DNA of 64,000 nucleotides from contig CM065818.1 in assembly GCA_033398695.1 (NCBI GenBank), positions 34,682,001-34,746,000 of the forward strand, written 5' to 3'. This document shows positions 10,004 through 20,841 of this stretch, one piece after another. Both the position numbers and the translations under genes were made by a program. Below the pieces are notes generated by a model. It was not told where the DNA came from and searched no databases. It saw nothing but the letters and a program-made list of their open reading frames with translations. Position 1 is the stretch's first letter. The number at the start of each line of letters is the position of its first letter. The DNA comes from Orobanche coerulescens (Eukaryota; Streptophyta; Magnoliopsida; Lamiales; Orobanchaceae).

Positions 10004-11049
10004 GGGCATTCAACCCCTACTCTCGTCATTTTTGCAACCTTTTCACTCATTCCGATGGGAGAGCACGGGAGAGGACGATTTGGGACGATTTGAGGCGGTC
10101 TTTCTTCAACTATCATCATATTTGGTTAAATAACAAAGATAACACAATATCTAATCCATTTCTATCTTCCAAATCAAGGTAAATTCCTTAGAACCCTAGT
10201 TTCGGGAATTTTTAGGGATTTTCTCAGATTCATCCGATTTATCCATTTTGGAGCTTGAGATCTTTGAGATTATGATGCATCTACCCCGTACCCAAGTTTC
10301 TCTTATAATTATATGGTTGGTTTTGTACCTTGTCCGGACTTGAGAGGGTTTGGGTGATTTTCAAACCTCTAAGTGATTATCCTTGTAGTTTCATGAATCG
10401 TAGGTGGGTTTCGGGAGTTTCTTCGTGTGATTTTAGTATGGATTATTGATTATCATATTCCTTACGAATCGTTTAGGTGCCGAAAATGTGTTCTTGGACC
10501 TACCGAACATATAATCTTTTCCTTCTGATTCTCGATGCCTCAAAGGCAAGTATATGTTTATGATTGTATGTTCTCGACTTTGAAAGTAAGATATATGAAT
10601 TGTATAATGGTTTATATCCAATCTGGGACGGGGCGATGGGTCCTCTTAGGGTTCCGTAGCCTCTAGTGCGGTTCTGCGGATATTTTGGGTTAACCAATCT
10701 GGGACGGACCGACGGGTCCTCTGAGGGTTCCGTAGCCTCTGGCGCGGTTCTGCGGTTAATCATGTAGGTATTGAATGTGATGCTATGAGATTTAGTTATT
10801 CCGGAATACTAGTCTTAAGTTGATGAGATGATGATTACATTTAATTTATTATCGAGGAGTATTGTGTTTCATATTTGATATACTTGCACTAGCTATTCGA
10901 CGGCTAACCCCTTTATGGGGGAAATACCTTTCATGTATTTTAGGATCCAGGAGAGCGGATAGGCATGTACCAGGTCGGCATGAAGATGATGGGCAAGTGT
11001 GATGCTGTGTCTTGTCACTGGTTATGTTTTGTATTTCCTCCATTCAGTG

Positions 11050-12437
11050 ACCTGATGATCTCTCAACTGAAGGAAGATGTAACTAAAGGAAAAGCCCCTG
11101 GTTTTATGGTCCACGAGGATAATATTCTGAGATTCCAGGGAAGGCTTTGTGTCCCGAATGATCTAGAGTTGAGGCAGAGAATTCTCCGAGAAGCTCATAC
11201 TACGCCTTACTCAATCCACCCCGGAACGAGTAGGATGTACAAGAACTTGAAGCGAAATTTTTGGTGGACTAATATGAAGAAAAATGTCACGAAGTTTGTA
11301 CTGCGGTGCTTGACGTGTCAACAAGTCAAGATTGAACATCAACGACTGGTGGGGTTGTTGAAGCCGCTTCTCATTACCGCGTGGAAGTGGGAAGATATAT
11401 ATATGGATTTTATCACAGGGATGCCGAGAACTAGAGCCGGAATGAATATGATTTGGCTAATCATCGATCGGTTGACTAAGTCTGCACACTTCTTAGGTAT
11501 TAAGGATACTTGGGGACCGGAGAGATTGGCTCGAACTTTTATAGCTGAGATCGTGATATTGCATGGTGCCCCTAAGACCATTGTTTCCGATCGAGATGGT
11601 CATTTCGTATCGCATTTTTGGCGGGCCTTTCATCAGGCTTTGGGCACCGAGTTGAGATTGAGCACGTCTTTTCATCCTCAGACAGACGGTCAGATGGAGC
11701 GGACAATTCAGACATTGGGGGATATGTTGTGACTTGTGCCCTGGACTGGAGTAATGATTGGGAGCTTCACTTGCCGTTGATCGAGTTTGCCTACAATAAT
11801 AGTTGGCATGTGTCGATAAAAATGGCACCGTTTTTATGGTAAGCGGTGTAGATCGCCATTATTTTGGGACGAATCTTCGGAGCTAGTCAAAACGGAACCG
11901 GATATGTTGATGGAGACTAAGGAGAAGATTTCCATTATTAGGGACCGGTTGTTGACTACTCAGAGCCGTCAGAAATCTTATTTTGATACTCATCGTCGAC
12001 CTTTAGAATTCGAAGTGGGAGACCATGTTCTACTCAAGGTGTCGCCGACCAGAGGAGTTTTCCACTTCGGGAAAAAGGGGAAACTTAGTCCGAGGTATAT
12101 CGGACCTTTTGAAATTTTGGATAATGTTGGAGATTTAGCTTATCGCTTGGCGATGCCTCCAGCTTTGAGTCACGTCCATAGCATTTTTCATATGTCTCAG
12201 TTGAGAAAGTACGTGCCGGATCCAAGTCATGTTATCGACTATATTGAGATTGACGTAGCCGAGGATGTTACCTTTTTGAAGAGGCCGGTGAAGATCCATG
12301 AACGTCGTTAGAAGCAGCTTCGGCACAAAACCATCCCGTTGGTTATAGTGCAAAGGTCGAGACATGGAGTCGAGGAGGCGACTTGGGAGACGGAATAGAA
12401 GATGCGATCGGATTACCCCGAACTTTTTATTTCTTAA
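11050..12437 (+). pseudogene. H integrase and chromodomain, truncated and broken
   Basis: Reading starts abruptly inside the RNase H-integrase linker (SQLKEDVTKGKAPGFMV), fused to LTR sequence by the deletion. The zinc region retains HTTPYSIHP and CLTCQQVK. The catalytic core shows WEDIYMDFITGMP, TIVSDRDGHFVSHFW and DGQMERTIQTL, so the D-D-E residues are present. A frameshift lies near 11725. The frame from about 11900 encodes the C-terminal barrel (GKLSPRYIGPFEIL) and a chromodomain (PVKIHERR, then EEATWET and KMRSDYPELF) with stops at about 12309 and 12397. Chromodomains guide chromovirus integration to heterochromatin. This copy has no RT and cannot move by itself. Confidence 0.9.
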
Positions 12438-12472
12438 GTTTCGGGACGAAACTTCTTTTTGGAGGGGGAGAA
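12436..12472 (+). other. inverted repeat plus polypurine tract of H
   Basis: AAGTTTCGGGACGAAACTT (12436-12454) is a perfect 8-bp inverted repeat with a 3-base spacer, followed by the polypurine tract GGAGGGGGAGAA that borders the 3' LTR. The same inverted repeat precedes the tract in elements C, F and A/B. Confidence 0.8.
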
Positions 12473-12635
12473 TGTATTACCCGTACTTTTTATTGAATTT
12501 TTGACCTTGCCGTTCTTCCTCTTTTGTCGCTCTGTAAACACTTTGAGATGTTGTCGATGTTGATTTAGAGTTTTGTACCTTTTTGGATCATGATTGTGTT
12601 GATTGGACCTTTCGGCAGTGTTCTGGGACAGGCAC

Positions 12636-13129
12636 ATAGCGTACGCTAGGCCTAGGCTAACGCACGCTATTTCTACTTGAGTAGCGCATGCTAGCTTTGA
12701 GCCTTAGCGCACGCTAACAGTCCGGGCATGGCAGAGGCAGTAGCTAATTTTGCCCTCTGGACTAGCAGTTAGCGCACGCTAGGCAGTAGCTAGCGCACGC
12801 TATTCGTGTTCACTAGCGCGAGCTAACATCGCCCGTAGTGCACGCTACCGAGTTAAGTCGGCAGAGGCAGTGAGGTATTTCTACTTTCTGGACTATCAGG
12901 TAACGCACGCTAAGCAGCAGCTAGCGCACGATATATGTGTTGGGTGCACGCTAGTGCCCAGTCGTAGCGCACGCTAGCGTAGTTGGGCAGTGAACTGGAA
13001 TTTTTGCAGGATACCAGTTAGCGCATGCTAAGGTGTGGTAGTGCGCGCTAATGTCTCAGGAAAGAAGCCACTGGACTACCGGGTGACCCCATTAGTGCAC
13101 GTTAACCCCGATTTTTAGCGCGCGCTAAC
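12636..13129 (+). repeat. array of about 16 TAGCGCACGCTA palindromes, H 3' LTR
   Basis: This is the 3' LTR counterpart of the array at 9490-9986, with about sixteen copies in the same order. Individual copies differ between the two LTRs mostly by C/T and G/A changes at CpG sites (for example TAGTGCACG against TAGCGCACG). Confidence 0.93.
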
Positions 13130-13138
13130 CTGGCGCTG

Positions 13139-13146
13139 TATATAAG
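13139..13146 (+). promoter_or_regulatory. TATA box, H 3' LTR
   Basis: CTGTATATAAGGGGC lies ten bases after the array, as in the 5' LTR. Confidence 0.7.
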
Positions 13147-14454
13147 GGGCAGTCAACCCCTGCTCTCGTCATTTTTGCAACATTTTCACTCATTCCGACG
13201 GGAGAGCACGGGAGAGGGCGATTTGGGGTGATTCGAGGCGGTCCTTCTTCAACTATCATCACCTTTGGTTGAATAACAAAGATTACTCAACATCTAATCC
13301 GTTTCTATCTTCCAAATCAAAGTAAATTCCTTAGAACCCTAGTTTTGGGAATTTTGGGGATTTTCTTATATTCGTCCGATTTATCCATTTTGGAGGTTGA
13401 GATCTTTGAGATTGTGATGCATATACCCCGTACCCATGTTTCTCTTATGATTATATGGTTGGTTTTGTACCTTGTCCGGACTTGAGAGGGTTTGGGTGAT
13501 TTTCAAACCTCTAAATGATTATTCTTGTAGTTTCATGAATCATAGATGGGTTTCGGGAGTTTCTTCGTGTGATTTTAGTATGGATTATTGATTATCATAT
13601 TCTTTACGAATCGTTTAGGTGCCGAAAGTGTGTTCTTGGACCTACCGAACTTATAATCTTTTCCTTCTGATTCTCGATGTCTCAAAGGCAAGTATATGTT
13701 TATGATTGTACGTTCTCGACTTTGAAAGTAAGATATATGAATTGTATAATAGTTTATATCCAATATGGGATGGGGCGATGGGTCCTGTGAGGGTTCCGTA
13801 GCCTCTGGTGCGGTTCTGCGGATATTTTGGGTTAACCACTCTGGGACGGACCGACGGGTCCTCTGAGGGTTCCGTAGCCTATAGTGCGGTTCCGCAGTTA
13901 ATCATGTGGGTATTTAATGTGATGCTATGAGATTTAGTTATTCCAGAATACTAGTCTTAAGTTGATGAGATGATGATTACATTTAATTTATTGTCGAGGA
14001 GTATTGTGTTTCATATTCAATATACTTGCACTAGCTATTCGACGGCTAACCCCTTTATGGGGGAAATACCTTTCATGTATTTTAGGATCCAGGAGAGCGG
14101 ATAGGCATGTACCGGGTCGGCATGAAGATGATGGACAAGTGTGATGCTGTGTCTTGTCACTGGTTATGTTTTGTATTTCCTCCATTTAGTGATGTTGTAC
14201 TTGGATGGTTTCGAGTACTATTTTCGATTTCCTTGATGTTTCAGCTTGTGTTGCCATGGTATTGATTTGTGATGTGTTGTATTCGGATTTATTGGATATG
14301 GTTTTGATTACCATTTTTATTCTCTTCCATTTGATTGTACTTGGACCTTATCGGTCAAAGTTCATAGTTCCATGTATAAATAGCCTTGTGGGTCCCACGG
14401 CGGGGCTCACGATGCTGTAATATACCCTGAATAACTTGGGGGTGTTACAGTCCA

Positions 14455-15465
14455 GACCTAATTGGCATGCATCGAGTCTATCTATACTTCCATGGCCTCA
14501 CACCACTTCGCGGAGTCCACATCTACCATCGCTTGTTCGTATGTCACAGGATCATCCTCTTGGCTACCATCTGTTTGGTGGAGACCCAGTTCCTCCAGAT
14601 GCATGTAGCCATACCTCTCAGGTAGTTGAGATATCCTACTCGACCTACGCGGTGGTAGTGGTTGTGTTTCAGTATGTTTGTTTCATTATTCTTGCGCAGG
14701 TGTCTCCTCGGGAGTTTCAATATGTTCTTCCAAAGAAACATTTCTACCTGCTCCACCTTTCTGAGTGAACTCGTCTTCCAAGAAGTGTGCTTATAAAGCA
14801 ACGACGATCCTATGATCATCGGGTATGTAGAATATATAAACCATTGACTCAGACGGGTATCCTATGAAACGTCCTTTGATAGACCTAGCTTCCAATTTCT
14901 CCACCTTAGTCTTCTTGACATAGACAGGACATCCCCAAATCTTGATATGATTAAGACTTGGTTTTCTACCTCTCCACATCTCATGTGGTGTTGTAGGAAC
15001 GGACTTGGAAGGACATTTTTTCAAGATATGCACGGCAGTAAGTAGTTCATGTCTCCATAGATAAATTGGTAAATCAGTATAGTTAACCATGGATCGAACC
15101 ATGTTCAACAAGTTTCGGTTCCTTCTTTCGGAAAAACCATTTAATTGAGGAGTTGGTTGAGGTGTGAATTGTGATACTATTCCATGTTCCTTTAAGAACT
15201 CAACAAACTCCATACTCATGTATTCGCCTCCTCGGTCTGACCAAAGTGCCTTAATATGATGACCAGTTTGATTTTCGACTAGAGCCTTAAATTCCTCAAA
15301 TTTCTCGAAGGTTTCGGATGTGTACTTCATCAAGTACATAAAACCATACATAGTATGATCATCAATGAACGTGATGAAGTATTGATATCCATCTCATGCT
15401 GCTTCTTAAGTACCACATACGTCGGTATGAATCAATCCAAGTTTTTCAGTAGCTCTTTCAAAAGT
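14455..15465 (-). pseudogene. copia integrase and integrase-RT linker, broken
   Basis: Minus strand. Reading begins at the D/copia junction with ERATEKLGLIHTDVCG, which carries the first Asp of the integrase core. Stops follow, then the long frame 15351-14791: HIKALWSDRGGEYMSMEF (second Asp), QFTPQPTPQLNGFSERRNRN (catalytic Glu), then HEMWRGRKPSLNHIKIWGC and RFIGYPSES. The linker continues in shifted frames (FLEDEFTQKGGAGRNVSLEE, PRRSSRISQLPERYG, WCEAMEV) to 14455, where element H interrupts it. The triad is intact but stops and frameshifts kill the gene. The gag and protease that should precede it are absent. Confidence 0.88.
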
Positions 15466-16250
15466 CCCGATAGTCAATGCACAATCGAAGCGATCCATCC
15501 TTCTTCTGAACGAAAAGAACCGGTGCACCCCAGGGCGAAACGCTTGGATGGATATAGCCTTTGTCCAGTAACTCTTCCAGTTGCTTCTTCAATTCATACA
15601 TTTTCGTAGGTGCCATATGATACGGCACCTTAGAAATTGGTGTAGCTCCTGGTTCCAGCTCGATAGTGAATTCTACATCCCATCGTGGAGGTAGTTTAGG
15701 CAATATGTCAGGAAACACATCCGAAAATTCGTTTACAATGGGAATGGATGTGAGTTTTACTATTCCGTCTTCTTTCTTCATTACATAGCACCAATATCCG
15801 GTACAGCCCTGTTTCAACAATTTGACAGCTTTCATCGCCTTGATCAACTTTCCTGAGCTTCTGGTTTCCATCCTTCAAACAGTATTTCGGAACCATCGTC
15901 TGCTATCACGTAGATATTCCTCTTTCGGTAGTTTACAACATCTCCATATTGATTAAGCCAATCATCTCTGAGTATCAGGTCGTCTCCTTGCATTTCTATC
16001 ACAATCAGATTTGAGAGCCACTCTCTGCCTCCAAATGATACAGGGAAATCTCTAGTTTCTAAGTTTCCAACAATCCTATCTCCGCTCGGTAAACCCACAA
16101 CATAAGGTTCACAATGATAAAAACTAGAAATATTCAAACGATTTACACAAGATAATGATATAAATGAATGCGTAGCTCCTGTATCGAATAAAATGCTAAC
16201 TGGCTGTGAAAGGATCTGAATAGTACCTGATGCGACAGCAGCATCCTAGT
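15466..16250 (-). pseudogene. D protease and N-terminal RT, truncated
   Basis: Minus strand. A stop at about 16248 separates it from gag (KRADD, stop, DAAVASGTIQIL). The protease core VSILFDTGATHSFISLSCVN has the D-T-G-A catalytic motif at about 16170, and DLILRDDWLNQYGDVVNY is the second block (the usual GDDW is RDDW). A frameshift near 15850 precedes the pre-RT linker ([15 protein letters not shown], then [16 protein letters not shown]) and the RT start ([34 protein letters not shown]). RT stops at CIDYR (about 15470), where copia sequence begins. It is a fragment without RT active site. Confidence 0.88.
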
Positions 16251-17509
16251 CATCTGCTCTCTTTATCTCGTACAGACGTGGGGGAATGGATCCGGCACTC
16301 GATGTCCCCTTTCGATCCCACTGTCCTCTGCCTCGTCCGCGGCCAAAATTCTGAGGCATCTGAACACTTTGCTGCATCTGTTGGATACTGGCTTCCTTCT
16401 GAAATGTCTGTGGTGTACGGGCTCTAAAAGACTTTGCAGCCTCTTCACAGAACACCGCACGATGTCCTTCTCGACCACAATCAAAACAAGTCACGGTAGG
16501 TAGGGGGCAATTCCGTCGATAGTGCCCTGTCTGGGCACAGTTAAAGCATTTCCTGGTTACATCCGTCGTGGCTGATGCTGCTCCGAAGTTCTTTCTGCTC
16601 TTATATGGGTGCGGAGGTTTCTTGAAAGAATGAAAGGATGACTGGGCCTTGCGGGGCCCGCTGCTCTTATGCTCTGTAAAACTACCAGATACTTTCTGCT
16701 TCTTGGATTATGCAAACTTCTCCATTGCTGCTTCCTTGATTTCATACGCCAATGCTTTATCCTGATATTGACGAAGAGTGGTACATTCAAAACCGGACAT
16801 GTACCTCTGGATTTCTGGTTTCATTCTCATATCAAAATGGATCATCATTTCTGCATCTGTTCTGACCAAATGTCGAACAAATGGCAGCTGCTGGTTAAAC
16901 GTCTTAATCGCCTGAGATAATGGCACATCTGAAGGCTGAGCGGAGAAAAACTCCCGAACTTTGGCTTCCCTCACAGGACGAGGGCAGTACTGAGCTTTCA
17001 TCATCAACTTAAATTCTTTCAAGTCCGCATCATGATCTACAGGTCGGATGGCTTCACACCACTCGGACGCTTCCCCTATCAGAAAGTACTGAGCAATAGA
17101 GGCTCTCTGGTTATCTGGGCAATTAATCCCGGCAAAAATTTTCTCCAATTCCTTCAACCAATGATCCCAGGTGGGAGTCTCAGAAATACCGTTGAATTTA
17201 GGTGGTTGCATCTTTGCCACCTCCTGCAGCCATCGGTCGCCTCGATTTCCCATGTCTAGGATTCCTTGCTGTCTATCTCCCTGCTGTAATCCCACCGCCA
17301 CCTGCATCCGGTCCACGACCTGGGCAAACTGAGTCATCTGGTTCACCACCTGACGAAGGATTTCGGGCACAGCAGGTTCCGGTTCATTATTAATAGATCT
17401 TTGTGGCTACTTTGTGTGGCTAGCTTTGATTAGAAGGCGAAGCTTCTCTTTCGGCATTCCTTCGTCCGCGTCCGCGACCGCGACCACGTCCACGTCCATC
17501 TCTCAACAT
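16246..17509 (-). pseudogene. D gag with two zinc knuckles, interrupted
   Basis: Minus strand. The ATG at 17507-17509 opens an RG-rich N-terminus (MLRDGRGRGRGRGRGRR), typical of this gag family. An in-frame TAG at about 17420 and a frame change follow. The capsid region reads LQEVAKMQPPKFNGISETPT, IAQYFLIGEASEWCEAIRP, FKLMMKAQYCP and FFSAQPSDVPLSQAIKTFNQ, ending at a stop near 16708. A shifted frame carries two CX2CX4HX4C knuckles, CFNCAQTGHYRRNC and CFDCGREGHRAVFC (about 16545-16450), which bind element RNA. Then come an RG-rich stretch and SIPPRLYEIKRADD. Gag would form the intracellular particle; the breaks rule out a full product. Confidence 0.88.
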
Positions 17510-17726
17510 ACTGTAAGCATAAATACTCAATATACAGGAAACAATATCGTTCAATGTTCAAGTATAAATAAGTATATCATGCAAAGGACGAAATAAGGTT
17601 TAGGGACTTACAACCACCGCTCGCATGAAGACGTATGCAGTATAGTGATGTTATTTACGGTCGGTTACCTCAAAAGACATATATGACCCCTATTTTAACC
17701 CAATGGCCAAGATATCCATAATCTTA

Positions 17727-17738
17727 GCTCCGATACCA
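17727..17738 (-). other. primer-binding site of D
   Basis: On the minus strand TGGTATCGGAGC begins five bases after the 5' LTR. It is one base from TGGTATCAGAGC, the complement of the initiator methionine tRNA 3' end used by most plant LTR elements. Confidence 0.8.
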
Positions 17739-18671
17739 TATTCTATAACACCCCCGATATATTCAGGAATAATACAGCGCCGTAAATCCTTTACATAAGA
17801 ATTTACAAGGCTGAAGAAATGAAAAGACAATAACATATACCAACGTATGAAAGTAACTGAAATAAAATACAAACAGTTCTGGCCAATACTGAGAATACAA
17901 ATATCCAAAGGAAGAGTATTAATACATCACCAAATCCAAATCATCACAAACGACGACGTACTCGAGTACTTATTAAAACGATACAAACAACAGACAAATA
18001 AACCCAGCCGGAACATCACTCTGCACCCTCGTCATCATGCAGCTCCATTGGTTGTTTCCCTGCTCTCCTGGATCCTGAACATAAACAAATGTTCAACCCC
18101 GAAGAGGTTAGCACAACGATGCTAGTACAAGTACCACAACATATTATTCAACATCTCACGAAGAATAATAATAAAATAAATGACAAAATACCAACGAGTC
18201 TTCTCCTGCGAGAAATTCAATAATAACATACACACATGATAATCACAACATGATATCACAACATACACATGGTAATTCCGATGATCCAGCGTTCACTGCC
18301 TAGACCCCCGATGATTCTGTCAAACCAACCCGAGGTGGAAAAACCCGTCCGATGATCTAGTACACGCTAGCATAGATCCCCGATGATCCCGTCGGACCAA
18401 CACGAGGTGGACATACAACAACGGCATATATGTACAACAATATGTATAACATCAATACATAAAACAATTAAGGTACTTTCCTCGATTCGAAGACAAGAAT
18501 AATACTCCCACGAATAACAAAACGCTCGAAGGTCGCTCCATTCGATCAATCACGTTGTTAAGCTCACACCTTAACAAAAGAAATAATATAGAATTCATCT
18601 GAAGTCGTACGAACACCTAACAATCCAAAATTACGGTCGGAAGTTCAAAAAAACGTAATCTGCCTAAACTG

Positions 18672-18974
18672 CTTAACGTATGTTACGTACCAATGTAGCG
18701 TACGTTAAGCCTACTCGTTAGCGCACGAAAACAACGAAGTCTAGCGTATGCTAACCATGTATCAACAATCCTCTATGATCAGCCGACTGACTCGCCTGAT
18801 GACATAACGTACGTTACGTACCAAACATAGCGTACGTTGACCTTGCCCGTTAGCGTACGTAAACTGCAGTGCATAGCGTACGCTAAGCAAGCCTCCGACA
18901 GTCTCTCACTGATCATTTGACTGTTCTGATAGATGATGAAGCGTACGAAATCCTCAGTTATTAATGTACGTTAC
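18672..18974 (-). repeat. second array of about 10 CGTACG palindromes in D LTR, downstream of TATA
   Basis: Ten copies of TAACGTACGTTA/TAGCGTACGCTA-like words (for example near 18676, 18700, 18740, 18807, 18828, 18851 and 18878). In the sense of D this array lies downstream of the TATA box in the transcribed part of the LTR, unlike all other arrays here. Confidence 0.85.
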
Positions 18975-19721
18975 CCTTCTACATATCATGTTCATAAAAT
19001 TATGAATGATCTTACGGATTCAAACATCTTCGAATTCAAGAAAATGTATATCATCACAACACTTATATTCAATCTCGATTACAATTCTCATGCGAAGTTC
19101 GGTGATCTTAGGTTGATGCACTAGATTCCAATATCATCATTACATTCAGACTTCATTAAAAAAATGAACTAACAAATCCAACTTATAAGAAAGGATACAA
19201 CCTTCGATGATTCTTTCTTAAGTCCATTTAACAAAAGTGATATCAACTCCAAGTCTACGATTCAATATGGCAATACAATTCAACATGATCAACTATGATG
19301 CTTTCAACAATGATATCTTAAGCATAATCAATCCAACTTCTAAGCATGATGTTTGGTTGAATAATTCACCAATGGAGCTTAATATCTTGATAGCATGATC
19401 ATCATATCCTTAAGAACACGAATCCAAGGTTGGAGATAGGATTACATACCTTAAAATGAAGAAAACATCGAGACAATAGGTAGAATCCAACTCTGGTTGC
19501 TTGTATGCTGTTGTGTCAAGAATTAACACTTTCCGACCGGCGATCGTCTCGGAGGTCGGGCGACCGAGTCACTGCCGAGCGGCCAAGGCAGATCTGCCGA
19601 CCAGCGACCAGGCGGCCGAGCCTTAACCCAGCGGACAAGCTAAATCGGCCAACCGAAGGTCCCGGGACAGGTCCCGGTGCCGAGCGATCGACCTCAAATA
19701 CGATCGTCTCTCGGTACTCGG

Positions 19722-19802
19722 CGACCGACTAGCGGGCGATCCTCTCTCGGCTTCTGCCGACCGACTAGCGGGCGATCCTCTCTCGGCTTCTGCCGACCGA
19801 CC
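19722..19802 (+). repeat. short tandem repeat in T U3 (36-bp or 50-bp units)
   Basis: Two 36-bp units starting CGACCGACTAGCGGGCGATC stand in tandem. In LTR2 (about 23225-23330) and LTR3 (about 26740-26845) each unit has an extra 14 bp, CGACCGACTCCTGG, giving 50-bp units. Confidence 0.85.
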
Positions 19803-20232
19803 CTTGGTGACCGACCAATGCCGACCCTCAGCAACTGGCCGATGGCGACCTCTGATGACCAGCTAGGGACGACCGCCTCATGACGATCAGGGCAGATGGC
19901 CATCCAGTCGGCAAAGGCCGAGCCTCAAGACTGGCACCACGTGCAAGAGCCGAGACAAGATCCGCGAATCTCGGGCCATTGACCACAGCCTGGCAGAATC
20001 TCTCCACCAACCGACAAGCCGCCGAAAGTTGTCAGTAGGGCCACATGTGACTGACTCCGGACGCGTGCTGGCCCCTCATTGGACCGCCCAGCTGGCTGCT
20101 TGCTGGAGCTTTGGACTTTAGGCAGACTGCCAGCCTCTTCCTTGGAATTTAGCCTGACAGCCTGGGTGATCGCCCCATTATTATAATGGCCGGAAGGCGA
20201 TCGCTCGCTAGAGGACAGGACCCGGCTGCCCC

Positions 20233-20240
20233 TATATATA
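20233..20240 (+). promoter_or_regulatory. TATA box, T LTR1
   Basis: CCCCTATATATACAAGGC is a strong plant TATA box about 470 bases before the LTR end. It is conserved in LTR2 (23751-23758) and LTR3 (27278-27285). Confidence 0.75.
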
Positions 20241-20710
20241 CAAGGCTCCCAGCACTTGTCCAAGGACCGAAATTCTTCTGCACCGGACCGAACTTTTACC
20301 GCACAAAAGGCTCCAGAACTTCAACTTCCTTGGGATTTCATACGTTACAGAAGCAAAATACACAGCACTTGGCTATCTCCAACTCTTGGCAACAGCTATC
20401 ATCCGGTCTTACTTCTCCCGGCCTCTCTCATCAGGAAGACGATCGGCGGGGACGAAGAACACCGAGCTTCGCTCAAGAGCCGGATTAACAGAGTCTTTTT
20501 ACACTCATTGTATTTAGATTTCTCTCATTAATACTTGTATCCACGAATATTCGTATTAATATCATCTCGCGAGAGCATTCAAGCCTGGGCCTAACAAACC
20601 CGGCAAATCTTGTATTATTTATCTTCTCTCGGTAGTGCTCCCGCAATTGTTGTTTGTTGTCCGTCTTCCAGCAGTATTAATCTTCGGATAAATATTTTGG
20701 GCAACAATAA

Positions 20711-20728
20711 TTGGCGCTAGAGGAAGGA
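20711..20728 (+). other. primer-binding site of T, first internal region
   Basis: TTGGCGCTAGAGGAAGGA begins immediately after LTR1, where the minus-strand primer pairs. The same sequence follows LTR2 at 24226. TTGGCGC-type sites occur in several plant gag-only and Tat-type elements; I do not assign the tRNA. Confidence 0.6.
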
Positions 20729-20841
20729 GGGCATCCAACCCTCGAATTTTTTATACCTACCGTCCCAAAGAACACTCACTGTTCTCGGGGCAGATACTTG
20801 AAGTGACACTCACTGCACTTCAAAGAAATCTTTCAGAAATC

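Larger units (their letters stand above)
9327..11049 (+). repeat. 5' LTR of element H, truncated at its 3' end
   Basis: It starts TGTAATACCTGTAC and matches the 3' LTR (12473 on) at an offset of about 3.14 kb through U3, TATA box and R region. The match stops at about 11049, just after TTTGTATTTCCTCCATT. The last about 260 bases of the LTR, present at 14192-14449, are absent here. The region 10618-10760 holds two copies of a 76-bp repeat (TCTGGGACGG...GGTTCCGTAGCC). Confidence 0.9.
9327..14449 (+). mobile_element. chromovirus H, internally deleted, inserted in copia
   Basis: A plus-strand Tekay/Del-like element bounded by TG (9327) and CA (14449), with the 5-bp target duplication GTCCA on both sides (9322-9326 and 14450-14454). 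It consists of a 5' LTR lacking its last part, then integrase and chromodomain, polypurine tract and a full 3' LTR. The end of the 5' LTR, PBS, gag, protease, RT and RNase H are missing in one deletion ending at about 11050. Because the target duplication is intact, the deletion happened after insertion. Confidence 0.92.
12473..14449 (+). repeat. 3' LTR of element H
   Basis: It runs from TGTATTACCCGTAC after the polypurine tract to GGGGGTGTTACA at 14449, 1977 bp, and is followed by the target duplication GTCCA. It contains U3 with the palindrome array, a TATA box, the conserved block AAGTAAATTCCTTAGAACCC near 13320 (AAGG in the 5' copy), a duplicated 76-bp segment and the CTTGCACTAG/GCTAACCCC block near 14030. 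Confidence 0.92.
7416..15465 (-). mobile_element. Ty1/copia retrotransposon fragment, split by element H
   Basis: On the minus strand, integrase (15465 to 14830), the integrase-RT linker and the start of RT (to 14455), RT (9326 to 8451), RNase H (to 7878), polypurine tract and 3' LTR (7862 to 7416) follow the Ty1/copia order, with integrase before RT. The element is split by H at 9327-14449; the reading resumes exactly across the GTCCA duplication (NxVWTLVDRPEV). Its gag, protease and 5' LTR are missing: at about 15465 it is joined directly to chromovirus D. Multiple stops and shifts show it is dead. Confidence 0.88.
19509..20709 (+). repeat. LTR1 of T
   Basis: It starts TGTTGTGTCAAG directly after the target duplication TATGC and ends CAACAATA (terminal CA changed to TA) before the PBS. 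It is 28 bp shorter than LTR3 because the 14-bp segment CGACCGACTCCTGG is missing twice in the GC-rich repeat near 19720-19800. TATATATA at 20233-20240 is the TATA box. Upstream DNA is rich in CGACCGA and GCGATCG words. Confidence 0.92.

Noticed and set aside
20711..20728. tRNA or rRNA genes near primer-binding sites
   Set aside because: Only short tRNA-complementary words adjacent to LTRs are present. I saw no full cloverleaf or rRNA sequence on either strand.
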